64,000 nucleotides of DNA. It comes from Cognaticolwellia aestuarii. GTDB taxonomy: Bacteria; Pseudomonadota; Gammaproteobacteria; Enterobacterales; Alteromonadaceae. The DNA lies in assembly GCF_002000025.1 (NCBI RefSeq), contig NZ_MUZV01000010.1, positions 1 through 64,000 of the forward strand, written 5' to 3'. A program made the position numbers and the translations under genes. Positions 34,409 to 42,155 of this stretch are shown here, piece after piece (the first letter of the stretch is position 1; every line of letters starts with the position of its first letter). The notes under the pieces were generated by a model. It made no database searches. It was given only the letters and a program-made list of their open reading frames with translations, and was not told the origin of the DNA.

Positions 34409-34995
34409 ATTTTTTCTCCAAGTAATTGCTGACGTAGCTTTGGTTCACTGGTGTTTTCATCTAACCAAATACTAAGAAACAGCTTAGCAAAACCTGCGCT
34501 GTCAATAGCACCAATACTCTGCCGATTTAAATAAAATACCGTGGTGCCTGCTTGGCTTAACATAGATAATTGATCACCGGCTTTTATGTCAGGCCAAATG
34601 CCGTCCAATAAAGGTACGAATTCAATATAGTCGCTTTCGTTCAGGGCTAAATGACGCCACTGTGAAATGGTATTTTCTAATAACTCTTCTTTACTAATGT
34701 CTCGTAAATACTGTATTTCAAATAGCGCACGCTGACAGCGATTGCTAAAAGGTGGCTGACCATCAGTAGTCAGTAATGTGCTTTGGTAAATATCCCAAAA
34801 CAAAACCGAAAATTTTGCACTACCTAATTGCCGAAAATGCTTGTCTTTCATTGATGGTAATAACTCATTCATCAACATTGGCGATTGCTTGCTAAGCTGG
34901 CACTTAGTCAGCTCATTATTGGCCTGTGCTGTTGACGAAATCACCACAACGAATATCAAAATAATACGAGTGTAAGCAAAGCTAAATGGCATCAT
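34405..34995 (-). CDS. Chalcone-isomerase-like exported protein
   Basis: The 196-residue product has a signal peptide (RIILIFVVVISSTAQA, cleavage near residue 25). The mature part resembles the bacterial chalcone-isomerase-like group: LGSAKFSVLFWDIYQSTLLT, ALFEIQYLRDISKEELL and AGFAKLFLSIWLDENT. In plants this fold isomerises chalcones or binds fatty acids; the bacterial proteins have no defined substrate, and fatty-acid binding would fit the lipid-modifying cluster. It overlaps DUF2878 upstream by 14 bp and DUF3833 downstream by 4 bp. Confidence 0.82.
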   Translation of the reverse strand: MMPFSFAYTRIILIFVVVISSTAQANNELTKCQLSKQSPMLMNELLPSMKDKHFRQLGSAKFSVLFWDIYQSTLLTTDGQPPFSNRCQRALFEIQYLRDISKEELLENTISQWRHLALNESDYIEFVPLLDGIWPDIKAGDQLSMLSQAGTTVFYLNRQSIGAIDSAGFAKLFLSIWLDENTSEPKLRQQLLGEKI

Positions 34996-35512
34996 TTATC
35001 TCCTCAACTTTTGTCCAGCGACTAAGTGCAAAAATAAGCACCATTAAAGGTCCCCACAAACAAGCCAACAGTAAGTAACTTAATTCGAACGAAGGAGTAA
35101 TATAAACCACAGAAAACTTTGCTCCGGCTAGGTAACTTAATGGGGCAAAAATAGCGCCTACCGAGCATTGTAATATTTTAGAATTGCTCAAAAACCCTAA
35201 GCTATGGCGCACAGTAGCCGCAAAACAAAACCACAGCGTAATTAGCCAAAAAGGCAGTTTTTTAGCTTCAGGAAAAATAAATACATGCGCATAAACTAAA
35301 ACGCTATCTAACAGCACGCCAATGCCAGCAACAATAAAAATAAGCATTAGCTCATTTTTTCCTGCTAGAAAATACAAGTGTAAAAGCAGCAATATCGCCG
35401 CAACAGGTATAAAGCTATTACCCAGAAAAATAAGCCCAAACCAAATAGCATTAAAGCCAAGTAGGTTAATAAAGTTCGGGTTATTGATTAAAGTTAACTT
35501 GGGTTTTATCAC
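34982..35512 (-). CDS. DUF2878 membrane protein
   Basis: The 176-residue integral membrane protein has about five hydrophobic segments, for example LLGFNAIWFGLIFLG, LIFIVAGIGVLLDSVLVYA and LLLACLWGPLMVLIFAL, with the DUF2878-type WFxW and LD patterns. It starts at GTG (35512). It leads the three-gene operon with the chalcone-isomerase-like and DUF3833 genes. An inverted repeat (GACTAA / TTAGTC, 35559-35578) lies upstream and might be an operator. No clear ECF11-type promoter is visible before it. Confidence 0.82.
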   Translation of the reverse strand: MIKPKLTLINNPNFINLLGFNAIWFGLIFLGNSFIPVAAILLLLHLYFLAGKNELMLIFIVAGIGVLLDSVLVYAHVFIFPEAKKLPFWLITLWFCFAATVRHSLGFLSNSKILQCSVGAIFAPLSYLAGAKFSVVYITPSFELSYLLLACLWGPLMVLIFALSRWTKVEEINDAI

Positions 35513-35708
35513 GCGTTATCACAACAATATTTATCATCATAATAAGTCATACGTAAAAGACTAACATTTGGATTAGTCAGATAAGATAATTATTCAAGCA
35601 ATAATGTCTTGCCAATGTGATGAGTATAGTAGGTTGCTAGTTGGGGATCAGGATTCGAGGTTGAGGGTTCAGGCTGAGAGTTCAGATTTAGGCGTTGAAA
35701 ATTAACAG

Positions 35709-35987
35709 TCAACGGTTTCGAAAACACCAAGCGAATAAACCTAAAACAATACCATAACAACCTAACGCTAAAATTTTCATAGCAGCACCGGCAATAGGAT
35801 TATCGCCAATTAAAATAATGATAGCTAAAAGCAAAAAACCAATAATGGTGGCAAGGGTAAAACTAGCGATAATATAGGTGGCACAATATTGTTGAGTGTT
35901 TTTTTTTATCCATAAAAATAAAGGCAGCGATAGCAAAGTGATCAGCATTACCGGAAAAACATAAAACAGCAGTACAGTTAACATCAT
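35709..35987 (-). CDS. Small three-span membrane protein, unknown function
   Basis: The 92-residue product has three hydrophobic segments: about 3-26, 38-62 and 67-88. It has no recognisable family motif. It follows the next secreted protein gene by 30 bp on the same strand and could be co-transcribed with it. The downstream 190 bp contain an odd run of GGATTCGAGGTTGAGGGTTC-like direct repeats. Confidence 0.6.
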   Translation of the reverse strand: MMLTVLLFYVFPVMLITLLSLPLFLWIKKNTQQYCATYIIASFTLATIIGFLLLAIIILIGDNPIAGAAMKILALGCYGIVLGLFAWCFRNR

Positions 35988-36017
35988 ATTATCAGCACTT
36001 AATGAAAAATGAATAGA

Positions 36018-36410
36018 TTAATTTTTACGTAAATCGACAACAAATATTTTCCCACCATAACCATGCTTATTGCATTTAGCTCGGACAATAACTTGAGAAA
36101 CTTCAGAAGGTATCTCGATATCGCACTGACCGCGAGTAAATGGCTGCTCATTAACATGAGGGTGTGCCAGCAAACGAAAGCTAAGGGGCTTGCCGTTAAA
36201 GTCTAACACTTCCCAGCCATCAGCATAATGCTCCCAGCCTTGATCATTATGTCGTACAGACGTGCCAAAGCACCAACTACCATCAGCTTGCTGCGTAGCA
36301 AGCACATTCGTCACCTGAGCATAATCTAAAGACGCTGAGTAAGTAGCTAAATCGTACTTTTCTGCCCACGCTGACGATGTAAATAACAATAATATCAATA
36401 AAAGTCGCAT
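36018..36410 (-). CDS. Small secreted protein, unknown function
   Basis: The 130-residue product starts with a signal peptide (MRLLLILLLFTSSAWAEKYD, cleavage after AWA). The mature part is about 115 residues, rich in His and aromatic residues (GTSVRHNDQGWEHYADGW), and ends with two Cys in CDIEIPSEVSQVIVRAKC-like context that may form a disulfide. I do not recognise a family with certainty. It lies 80 bp after the amidohydrolase stop on the same strand. Confidence 0.7.
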   Translation of the reverse strand: MRLLLILLLFTSSAWAEKYDLATYSASLDYAQVTNVLATQQADGSWCFGTSVRHNDQGWEHYADGWEVLDFNGKPLSFRLLAHPHVNEQPFTRGQCDIEIPSEVSQVIVRAKCNKHGYGGKIFVVDLRKN

Positions 36411-36490
36411 AAACCCCTCATATATAACTACTCGAAGAATAGCCTAAATAATTGATAATTAAAAACATACAGCCAAACTAGGCTAATTCG

Positions 36491-37933
36491 CTATTTATTA
36501 GCAATTAAGTCTGCTCTAGCTAAAGGCTTACCATGTAAAATAATAGTCTCGATACTATTCCACGCATCAATTGAGTCTAAAGGGTTGCTATTAAGTAAGA
36601 GTAGATTCGCAATTTTTCCAACTTCTACGGTGCCATAATCTTGAGCAATTTTAAATTGCTTAGCATTATTGACCGTTGCTGCCGCCAATATATCTTCAAG
36701 TGTTAATCCGGCATTAGCCATTGCCTTCATTTCTTGAAAGCTAGTCAGTCCCGGCTGATTAGCAAAGCTAGGGCTACCAGGAAAATCAGATGCTAACAAA
36801 ATTGGATGTTTAGCGGCGTTTAAGTATTTAATAACTTGATTGCCTTTACCTATGCGACCATATAAAAACACCTCTGCGATTGCCTGATCTGCCATGCCAT
36901 CAAATCCCACGCGAAGCTCTTCTTTAAACCACTGTGCTTGAGGCGTTTTATACCAATTTATAAGTGATTTAGGCGTAACAGATAAAAATTCGGCTGAATC
37001 AGCAATCGTCGGGTTCATTACTTCACCTAAACCGGCAATCACTCTTTGTGTTGGCATATAGCCAACTTTATCAGCAATAATTTTATCTAGTGTTACAGAC
37101 ATTTCTTTGGTTATATTAGCTTGGCGGCTATATTGTCCCCAATTCCACATACCATGCGCGATTACATCAACACTTGCGGCAAGTGCTAATTGCTGCATGT
37201 CTAGCGCATTAGCATGGGCAAGTATCGGTAAATTAACTTTATCTGCAGAGACTTTAATTCGCTTCAGTGTTTTAGGTGTAAAGGTTTGCCATTGATTAGC
37301 ATTGCCATAGCCATCTTCAAAATAAAGTTTTATACATGATGCACCAGAGTTATAAATATTAAGCACTGCATGCTCTGCAGAATTCGTTTCATCTGCTGAA
37401 GCTGCCTCATCAATCACATAAGTGAACATCGTTTTCGATTTATCATCCACTTTTTCTACATAGGGAAAGGTATTTTTTGATGTTATAACTTCACAGCGTA
37501 AATAGTCGGGATGGTTAGCACTCGAAGTAAAATGTTTATAATTTAGCCCTGGATTGGGGTCAAGTACTTGAGTAACGCCATAATATAAAAAACTTTTCGG
37601 TTGCTGCTCAAAGTAAGCCTTAACCAGTTCAGGATATTGGCTAGCAACAACCTCAACGCCAAAGCCCATACCAGGAATCGACGAAACGTGAGCGTGGCTA
37701 TCCATCAAACCGGGAGTTAAAAACTTATCTGTGCCATTAATTTTACTATCATAGGAGGTAATTTTGTCTCGCGAGATATTGGTAATTCGCCCATTATCTA
37801 ACAACACATTCATCTTAATTTGTGGCGCTTTCAGGTGAGATGAAACAATTGTAACGTTCTCAATTAATACGGTATTTTTCGCCAATAGCGTAAAAGAACA
37901 TAGCGAAATTGAGAGTAATAATACTTTAATCAT
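36491..37933 (-). CDS. Exported amidohydrolase-family enzyme
   Basis: The 480-residue protein has a signal peptide (VLLLSISLCSFTLLA, cleavage near residue 18) and an amidohydrolase TIM-barrel. Visible metal-ligand motifs are LDSHAHVSS-like GLMDSHAHVSS (HxH, near residue 80), a Lys in SCIKLYFEDG (near 199), ILAHANALD (His), VIAHGMWNW (His) and LASDFPGSPS (Asp, near 386). The C-terminus returns to the N-terminal beta-sandwich (GTVEVGKIANLLLLNSNPL). The substrate could be a dipeptide, cyclic imide or lactone; imidazolonepropionase- and prolidase-like exported members exist. It stands between a large inverted repeat and two small genes. Confidence 0.88.
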   Translation of the reverse strand: MIKVLLLSISLCSFTLLAKNTVLIENVTIVSSHLKAPQIKMNVLLDNGRITNISRDKITSYDSKINGTDKFLTPGLMDSHAHVSSIPGMGFGVEVVASQYPELVKAYFEQQPKSFLYYGVTQVLDPNPGLNYKHFTSSANHPDYLRCEVITSKNTFPYVEKVDDKSKTMFTYVIDEAASADETNSAEHAVLNIYNSGASCIKLYFEDGYGNANQWQTFTPKTLKRIKVSADKVNLPILAHANALDMQQLALAASVDVIAHGMWNWGQYSRQANITKEMSVTLDKIIADKVGYMPTQRVIAGLGEVMNPTIADSAEFLSVTPKSLINWYKTPQAQWFKEELRVGFDGMADQAIAEVFLYGRIGKGNQVIKYLNAAKHPILLASDFPGSPSFANQPGLTSFQEMKAMANAGLTLEDILAAATVNNAKQFKIAQDYGTVEVGKIANLLLLNSNPLDSIDAWNSIETIILHGKPLARADLIANK

Positions 37934-37955
37934 AAAACATCCGTGTAAGGTTAAT

Positions 37956-37972
37956 TATACCCAAGCCACCTG
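37956..37972. repeat. Solo copy of the MITE terminal repeat
   Basis: TATACCCAAGCCACCTG differs by one base from the first 17 bases read inward from the right end of the element at 9922-10284. It lies 23 bp upstream of the amidohydrolase start, without a second end nearby. It may be the remnant of an excised or decayed copy. Confidence 0.5.
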
Positions 37973-37998
37973 ACACTAAGAGAAAAGTAATTGGCTGA

Positions 37999-38055
37999 AA
38001 TATAAGACTAAATAGTAAACTAACACATTTTCAGCTTACTATTTAGTCTTATATT
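37999..38055. repeat. Perfect 19-bp inverted repeat
   Basis: AATATAAGACTAAATAGTA (37999-38017) is followed after 19 nt by its exact reverse complement (38037-38055). It is too AT rich and lacks a T-run, so it is not a standard terminator. It lies in the space between the amidohydrolase and VOC genes, next to the solo terminal repeat, and could be a small mobile-element remnant or a protein-binding cruciform. Confidence 0.7.
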
Positions 38056-38090
38056 ACACTTTATTATTTATCTTAAAGTTTTCATTAACA

Positions 38091-38116
38091 CAAAGCAGCC
38101 ACATCGGGCTGCTTTG
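38091..38116 (-). terminator. Terminator-like hairpin after the VOC gene
   Basis: CAAAGCAGCC and GGCTGCTTTG form a perfect 10-bp GC-rich stem with a 6-nt loop, 75 bases beyond the VOC gene stop. The following bases are only weakly T rich in either direction. Confidence 0.65.
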
Positions 38117-38191
38117 TTATTAGACTCGGTTTACAAGACGCTAATTATTGCACTAAGACTAATAACTCGTGCTTAAAGTCTTTGCCTGCTC

Positions 38192-38692
38192 TTAATATGC
38201 GCCAGCCGCATAGGTTAGTTCATAGCTATGGCTATAAATTTCTAAAATATTACCAAAAGGGTCTTCCATATAAATCATACGATACGGCTTTTCACCCGGG
38301 TAATAATAACGTGGCTCAGCCATACGTTTTTTACCACCTGCAGCGACTATTTTTTCGACTAGCTCTTCTAAATTCGGATCTTGTACGCAGAAGTGAAATA
38401 CCCCGGTTTTCCAATATTCAAAATTATTTTCTGGATTTTCTTGGTTTTTAAATTCAAATAGCTCGACACCAATACGATCACCTGTCGACATGTGGGCAAT
38501 TTTAAATTTTTCCCAGTTAGCGCCAAATACATCAGTACACATTTCGCCAATGGCGCTATCATCTTCAATAATTTCTGTTGGCTCCATTATTAAATACCAA
38601 CCTAAAACTTCGGTATAAAATTTAACTGCTTTTTCGACACTCGGTACTGAGATGCCAATATGTGAAAATGTTCTTGGGTATGCTTTGCTCAT
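38192..38692 (-). CDS. VOC (glyoxalase/dioxygenase) superfamily protein
   Basis: The 166-residue protein shows the paired beta-alpha-beta-beta-beta modules of the VOC fold: FSHIGISVPSVEKAVKFYTE starts the first half with a metal-ligand His, and FHFCVQDPNLEELVEKIVAAGG the second, with a further ligand candidate Glu in DPFGNILEIYSHSY. Length and motifs fit lactoylglutathione-lyase-like or extradiol-dioxygenase-like enzymes; the substrate is unknown. It is divergent from a LysR gene with a palindrome between them, so it is probably regulated by it. Confidence 0.85.
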   Translation of the reverse strand: MSKAYPRTFSHIGISVPSVEKAVKFYTEVLGWYLIMEPTEIIEDDSAIGEMCTDVFGANWEKFKIAHMSTGDRIGVELFEFKNQENPENNFEYWKTGVFHFCVQDPNLEELVEKIVAAGGKKRMAEPRYYYPGEKPYRMIYMEDPFGNILEIYSHSYELTYAAGAY

Positions 38693-38734
38693 GTGCTTTC
38701 CTCACTAAAGTTGATAGGCAAAGTATAGTGCCAC

Positions 38735-38757
38735 TGATAAGATACAAAAAATTATCA
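38735..38757. promoter_or_regulatory. LysR-type palindrome between VOC and LysR genes
   Basis: TGATAA (38735-38740), 11 nt, then TTATCA (38752-38757). The T-N11-A layout is the usual LysR-family box, and it sits in the 93-bp divergent region. Confidence 0.5.
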
Positions 38758-38785
38758 TTTATAATAGATATGAGTACGTTTTGTT

Positions 38786-39700
38786 ATGATAAATCTTCAT
38801 TGGTTAAAAACATTTTGCACCTTGGCTGACATAGGGCACTTTACTAAAACAGCTGATGTTCTGTTTATGACACAATCTGGGGTCAGCCAACATATCAAAA
38901 AGCTTGAACAACAACTCGCGGTAACGCTACTACTTCGAGAAGGCAAATCTTTTACTTTAAGCGATGAAGGCTTACGTTTATATCAACAGGGAAAGTTGCT
39001 ACTGGAAAAAAGTGATGATCTTGCACAGTCAATCAAACAAGATGACGCCCACATCGGCAATATACGTGTAGCTTCACCGGGTAGTATAGGTCTAAAGCTT
39101 TATCCACAATTACTCGCTATTTTGCAACAGCAGCCAAAATTATCACTCGATTATACCTTTGCGCCCAATCACAGTATTGAACTAGCGCTAATTGAACGTA
39201 ACATTGATATTGGTTTGGTAACCAAAAAACCGCAGGATCATCGTATCAATAGCACAGCCATTGGTGTTGAACCGCTAGTGTTAGTTACTCCGGCAGCTGT
39301 TAGCCAAGTTACTTGGCCAGTGTTGAACGAACTGGGCTTTATTAATCACCCTGACGCCGCTCATCACGCCAACTTGTTATTGCAAAAAAACTTCACTGAA
39401 TTTAGTCATATTAATCAGTTTCAACACAAAGGTTTTTCCAATCAAATAAGCTTAATTTTAGCGCCAGTGAGCTTAGGGTTAGGCTTTACAGTATTACCAC
39501 TATATGCCGCTTTAGCTTTTCATCAGCAGAGCCTAATTAACATTCATCATCTCGCTGAAATTATTAATGAGCCGCTTTATATTTGTCATAACCAATACTC
39601 ATATAAAGCGCAGCGTATTAACTTTATCAGCAACGAAATTATCAAGCATATTGCTAATGACGCATGCTTTGAAGTACCTAGGTCACTACACTCAGATTAA
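38786..39700 (+). CDS. LysR-family transcriptional regulator
   Basis: The 304-residue regulator has the N-terminal helix-turn-helix (LKTFCTLADIGHFTKTADVL followed by MTQSGVSQHIKKLEQQL, residues 4-45) and a LysR substrate-binding domain (about 85-290). The effector cannot be told from sequence. It is divergent from the VOC gene and likely controls it. Its 3' end is followed after 89 bp by an SDR gene that could be part of the same transcript or have its own promoter. Confidence 0.93.
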   Translation: MINLHWLKTFCTLADIGHFTKTADVLFMTQSGVSQHIKKLEQQLAVTLLLREGKSFTLSDEGLRLYQQGKLLLEKSDDLAQSIKQDDAHIGNIRVASPGSIGLKLYPQLLAILQQQPKLSLDYTFAPNHSIELALIERNIDIGLVTKKPQDHRINSTAIGVEPLVLVTPAAVSQVTWPVLNELGFINHPDAAHHANLLLQKNFTEFSHINQFQHKGFSNQISLILAPVSLGLGFTVLPLYAALAFHQQSLINIHHLAEIINEPLYICHNQYSYKAQRINFISNEIIKHIANDACFEVPRSLHSD

Positions 39701-39709
39701 ATACCCTGC

Positions 39710-39739
39710 TGATCTCATCGTGATTTTTTTTCGTATTAT
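39710..39739 (+). promoter_or_regulatory. Possible ECF11-type promoter before the SDR gene
   Basis: TGATCT (39710-39715), 18 nt, TATTAT (39734-39739). The -35 and the spacing equal those of the sigma operon promoter, but the -10 has TATTA in place of TATAA. It lies 50 bp before the SDR start. Confidence 0.35.
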
Positions 39740-39789
39740 CTTAATAATACATTGTCGCTACCAACTAGCGGCCGAGCAAAGGAGTAAAT

Positions 39790-40524
39790 ATGACATCACA
39801 TGCCACGCTGATCATTGGCGCGAATAGTGAAATAGCCAAAGCGATTGCAGCGCAAGTAATTAACAACGATACGGCACAATTGATTGTTATTAGTCGTGAT
39901 TGTAGTTTTTATCAACAAGATAAATTTGCTGATGCCCAGCTAATTACCCTTGAAAACTATCAGGAGCAAACCATTAGCCAAGCAGTAGAAACACTAAAAG
40001 CAAATATGCCAATAGTGATCACACAGGTCTTTATTTGCCACGGTATTTTACATAATGAGCGTTGTCAGCCAGAAAAACGTTTAGAAGACTTTTCTGCTGA
40101 TATGTTTATTGAAACCCTGACCGCTAATACCGTTACCCCTATGCTGTGGTTAAAACATTTAACACCATTATTGGCGACAAAGCATGAATGTAAAGTGGTG
40201 ATATTTAGCGCTCGCGTTGGCAGTATTAGCGATAATAAATTGGGCGGTTGGTACAGTTATAGAGCCTCGAAAGCGGCAATGAATATGCTCATTACCTCAG
40301 CGGCGGTTGAACTCGCAAGACGAGCTAAAAATATGAAATTAATCTCTTTTCATCCCGGTACTACTGACAGCCCACTGTCGAAGCCTTTCCAAAAAAATGT
40401 TCCTAAGGGCAAGCTATTCAATAGCGAGTTTGTTGCTAGCCGATTACTTACCATTGTTGCATCAGCGACTATTGATGGTCAGGCAAGTTATTTGGATTGG
40501 CAAGGTAAAGAAATACCTTGGTAA
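39790..40524 (+). CDS. Short-chain dehydrogenase/reductase
   Basis: The 244-residue SDR has a slightly unusual cofactor loop (IIGANSEIAKAIAAQV, GxNxxIA in place of GxxxGIG, as in the atypical CsgA/YdfG-like group), a catalytic Ser (VVIFSARVGS) and YSYRASK (Tyr-x-x-x-Lys). A good ribosome binding site (AAAGGAG, 8 bases upstream) fixes the start. The later LISFHPGTTDSPLSKPFQ is typical of bacterial SDRs related to C-factor. It may belong to the ECF-sigma regulon because of the promoter-like sequence upstream. It converges on the next gene. Confidence 0.9.
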   Translation: MTSHATLIIGANSEIAKAIAAQVINNDTAQLIVISRDCSFYQQDKFADAQLITLENYQEQTISQAVETLKANMPIVITQVFICHGILHNERCQPEKRLEDFSADMFIETLTANTVTPMLWLKHLTPLLATKHECKVVIFSARVGSISDNKLGGWYSYRASKAAMNMLITSAAVELARRAKNMKLISFHPGTTDSPLSKPFQKNVPKGKLFNSEFVASRLLTIVASATIDGQASYLDWQGKEIPW

Positions 40525-40561
40525 CTTTATGCTGAAATATTAAGTGTTGGTGCAAAAATGC

Positions 40562-40777
40562 TTACTGCCAACCTAACTTCCACTGTTTACTGTCTTTTAG
40601 GTCGCGCCAATTAATGACATATTCATTTTTGTTAATCACCGCTTCAATAACACAGGCAGTAACACGTTGCTCGTCATCAAAGCTGAGTTTTGTAATGGCA
40701 AAATGTTTTTCTTTATTCTCAACGATTACTTTCGTCCACTTGCTGTGCAGTAGTGCTTTTGGGCTAACTTTATTCAT
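40562..40777 (-). CDS. Small Trp-rich protein (TIGR02450 family)
   Basis: The ATG at 40777 gives MNKVSPKALLHSKWTKV, the usual start of this family; a longer frame would overlap the CIA30 gene. The 71-residue product contains KHFAITKLSFDDEQRV, CVIEAVINKNEYVINW, and ends with LKDSKQWKLGW, matching the conserved Trp pattern. Function unknown. In other gammaproteobacteria genes of this family are found near photolyase genes. It is the last of four small leftward genes. Confidence 0.85.
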   Translation of the reverse strand: MNKVSPKALLHSKWTKVIVENKEKHFAITKLSFDDEQRVTACVIEAVINKNEYVINWRDLKDSKQWKLGWQ

Positions 40778-40805
40778 GGTATTCCTAACTATTCCTATGA
40801 TGTAA

Positions 40806-41273
40806 TTAACTAAATTCAATAGTAAAAACTTCTAAAGCGAAGGTGTTTGGCTGCTTATTAGCAATTAAGAATCCGACTTCTGTTATCGTGCTTGCTAGCA
40901 ATATTGGCGCAGTGTCAATTGCGCGGCCACGATGCGTTGCTTTAAAGTCGGCTAACTTAAATTGATAACACAAACTTTGCCCTGCTTGCGTTGCAAGCGT
41001 CACTTTATAAGCCAGAGGAAAAGCCATCACATGAGATTTCAAGCGTAGTTGATAGTCATTTCCATCGCCTTTAAGGCAAACCTTAATGTTGCTAATTGCC
41101 TTTGGTAATGGTGTTATCGGTTTAAAAGTGCTGGTAAAACCACCATTATTTTCAGTGGATATATCGCCAAAGAATATCAACTTATGGTCAGCCTGCTCGA
41201 CTCTACCTTCAGATAAACCGCCCATAACAGCGTCATTTGTGACATACCAAGGCGCGTCGCCCAAATCGATCAT
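40806..41273 (-). CDS. CIA30-family (NADH:ubiquinone intermediate-associated 30-like) protein
   Basis: The 155-residue protein has the CIA30 beta-sandwich features near its start (WYVTNDAVMGGLSEGRVE, with the DxVMGG motif) and then FFGDISTENNGGFTSTF and LCLKGDGNDYQLRLK-type strands (VCLKGDGNDYQLRL). In eukaryotes CIA30 helps complex I assembly; bacterial stand-alone members have no defined role and often occur near photolyase or SDR genes. It is part of a tight leftward group, 28 bp before the Trp-rich gene. Confidence 0.87.
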   Translation of the reverse strand: MIDLGDAPWYVTNDAVMGGLSEGRVEQADHKLIFFGDISTENNGGFTSTFKPITPLPKAISNIKVCLKGDGNDYQLRLKSHVMAFPLAYKVTLATQAGQSLCYQFKLADFKATHRGRAIDTAPILLASTITEVGFLIANKQPNTFALEVFTIEFS

Positions 41274-41281
41274 AACAGTGC

Positions 41282-41542
41282 CTAAGCGTTACTCGTCACT
41301 GGCGGTGAGTATATTTTCTGTACGAGTTTATTAAACGGCTGTAACTCGGCCTCGTCTTCACAGTCAAATGCAAACCGGCCATGAAAATACATCGACATGG
41401 TCACGCCTTTATAACTGAGATAGCAAGTATAGCCATCTAAGTCATGCCAAGCAGTGAGTCCATGTAAACAATACTTATCATCATGCTTTTCACCTTCCGA
41501 AATAATTTGATTAAACACATAAAGATATTGAGAAAGTTTCAT
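41282..41542 (-). CDS. DUF3081 protein
   Basis: The 86-residue product shows the DUF3081 pattern: FNQIISEGEKHDDKYCLHGL, HDLDGYTCYLSYKGVTMSMY and FHGRFAFDCEDE. No signal peptide or membrane span. Function unknown; the family is restricted to marine and enteric gammaproteobacteria as far as I know. It lies 8 bp before the CIA30 gene and 18 bp after the next upstream gene. Confidence 0.82.
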   Translation of the reverse strand: MKLSQYLYVFNQIISEGEKHDDKYCLHGLTAWHDLDGYTCYLSYKGVTMSMYFHGRFAFDCEDEAELQPFNKLVQKIYSPPVTSNA

Positions 41543-41560
41543 AGCATTACACCCATTAAT

Positions 41561-41812
41561 TTATAAATAGAGAGTTTGTGATATTGCCGTTGTGCTGGGC
41601 AAACCACACATTTCATCATAAGCAGACTCTAAAGTTAGCTGTACAACATTAATATCATTATCTCGCAGCAATTGCTTGGCCAAAGGCAAAGAATTACACA
41701 TCGCGACAGTATGTAAACACGGCAATGCTATAAAGTTGTTGTCATTGTCAGTAGCACCGACTAAATAATGTCTCGCATCGGCAACGCCGAGTATGGTTGG
41801 CTTACACTGCAT
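41561..41812 (-). CDS. Small protein, possibly DUF6482-like
   Basis: The 83-residue product (central pattern LAKQLLRDNDINVVQLTLES, then AYDEMCGLP) resembles short gammaproteobacterial proteins of the DUF6482 type, a tentative match made from memory. A strong ribosome binding site (AGGAGG, 8 bases upstream) supports the start. It leads the four-gene leftward group; its promoter is somewhere in the 330 bp upstream. Confidence 0.7.
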   Translation of the reverse strand: MQCKPTILGVADARHYLVGATDNDNNFIALPCLHTVAMCNSLPLAKQLLRDNDINVVQLTLESAYDEMCGLPSTTAISQTLYL

Positions 41813-42155
41813 AGTAAATTCCTCCTAAGTAGATAATTTATTTTACGTAGTCGTGCCGTAAAAAGTTTACTTTCCCGAAAATGAATTTTTCTGCGTACCG
41901 GTTAAATCGCCTGTATCTTTAACACTTTTAACAAGAATAAGTACTTTTATCATACATCTCACATTGCACCAAAATGAAGCGGCGGCTTAGTTTAGTGCAA
42001 TTTTATTAGCTTTTGAATCACTTGATCTTTAGCCAAATAAAAAATAAATCATATTTTACAATGAATTACAACAACTCAGTAGCGACTAAATAAAATGGCA
42101 CAGGAGTTGAAGGTATAATAACAACCATAACGAATATTTAGCGACAGTGGGAATT
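41813..42155. other. Divergent promoter region
   Basis: No gene is seen. It must hold the promoters of the leftward small-gene group and of the rightward glucosylglycerate operon. A good -10 box (TATAAT, 42114-42119) lies 36 bp before the kinase start, but no clear -35 box accompanies it. Confidence 0.4.

Noticed and set aside
35640-35700. GA/GT-rich direct repeats near the DUF2878 operon as a CRISPR or tandem repeat
   Set aside because: Only a few degenerate units of GAGGTTGAGGGTTCAG type, no regular spacer and no Cas gene; probably simple-sequence drift.
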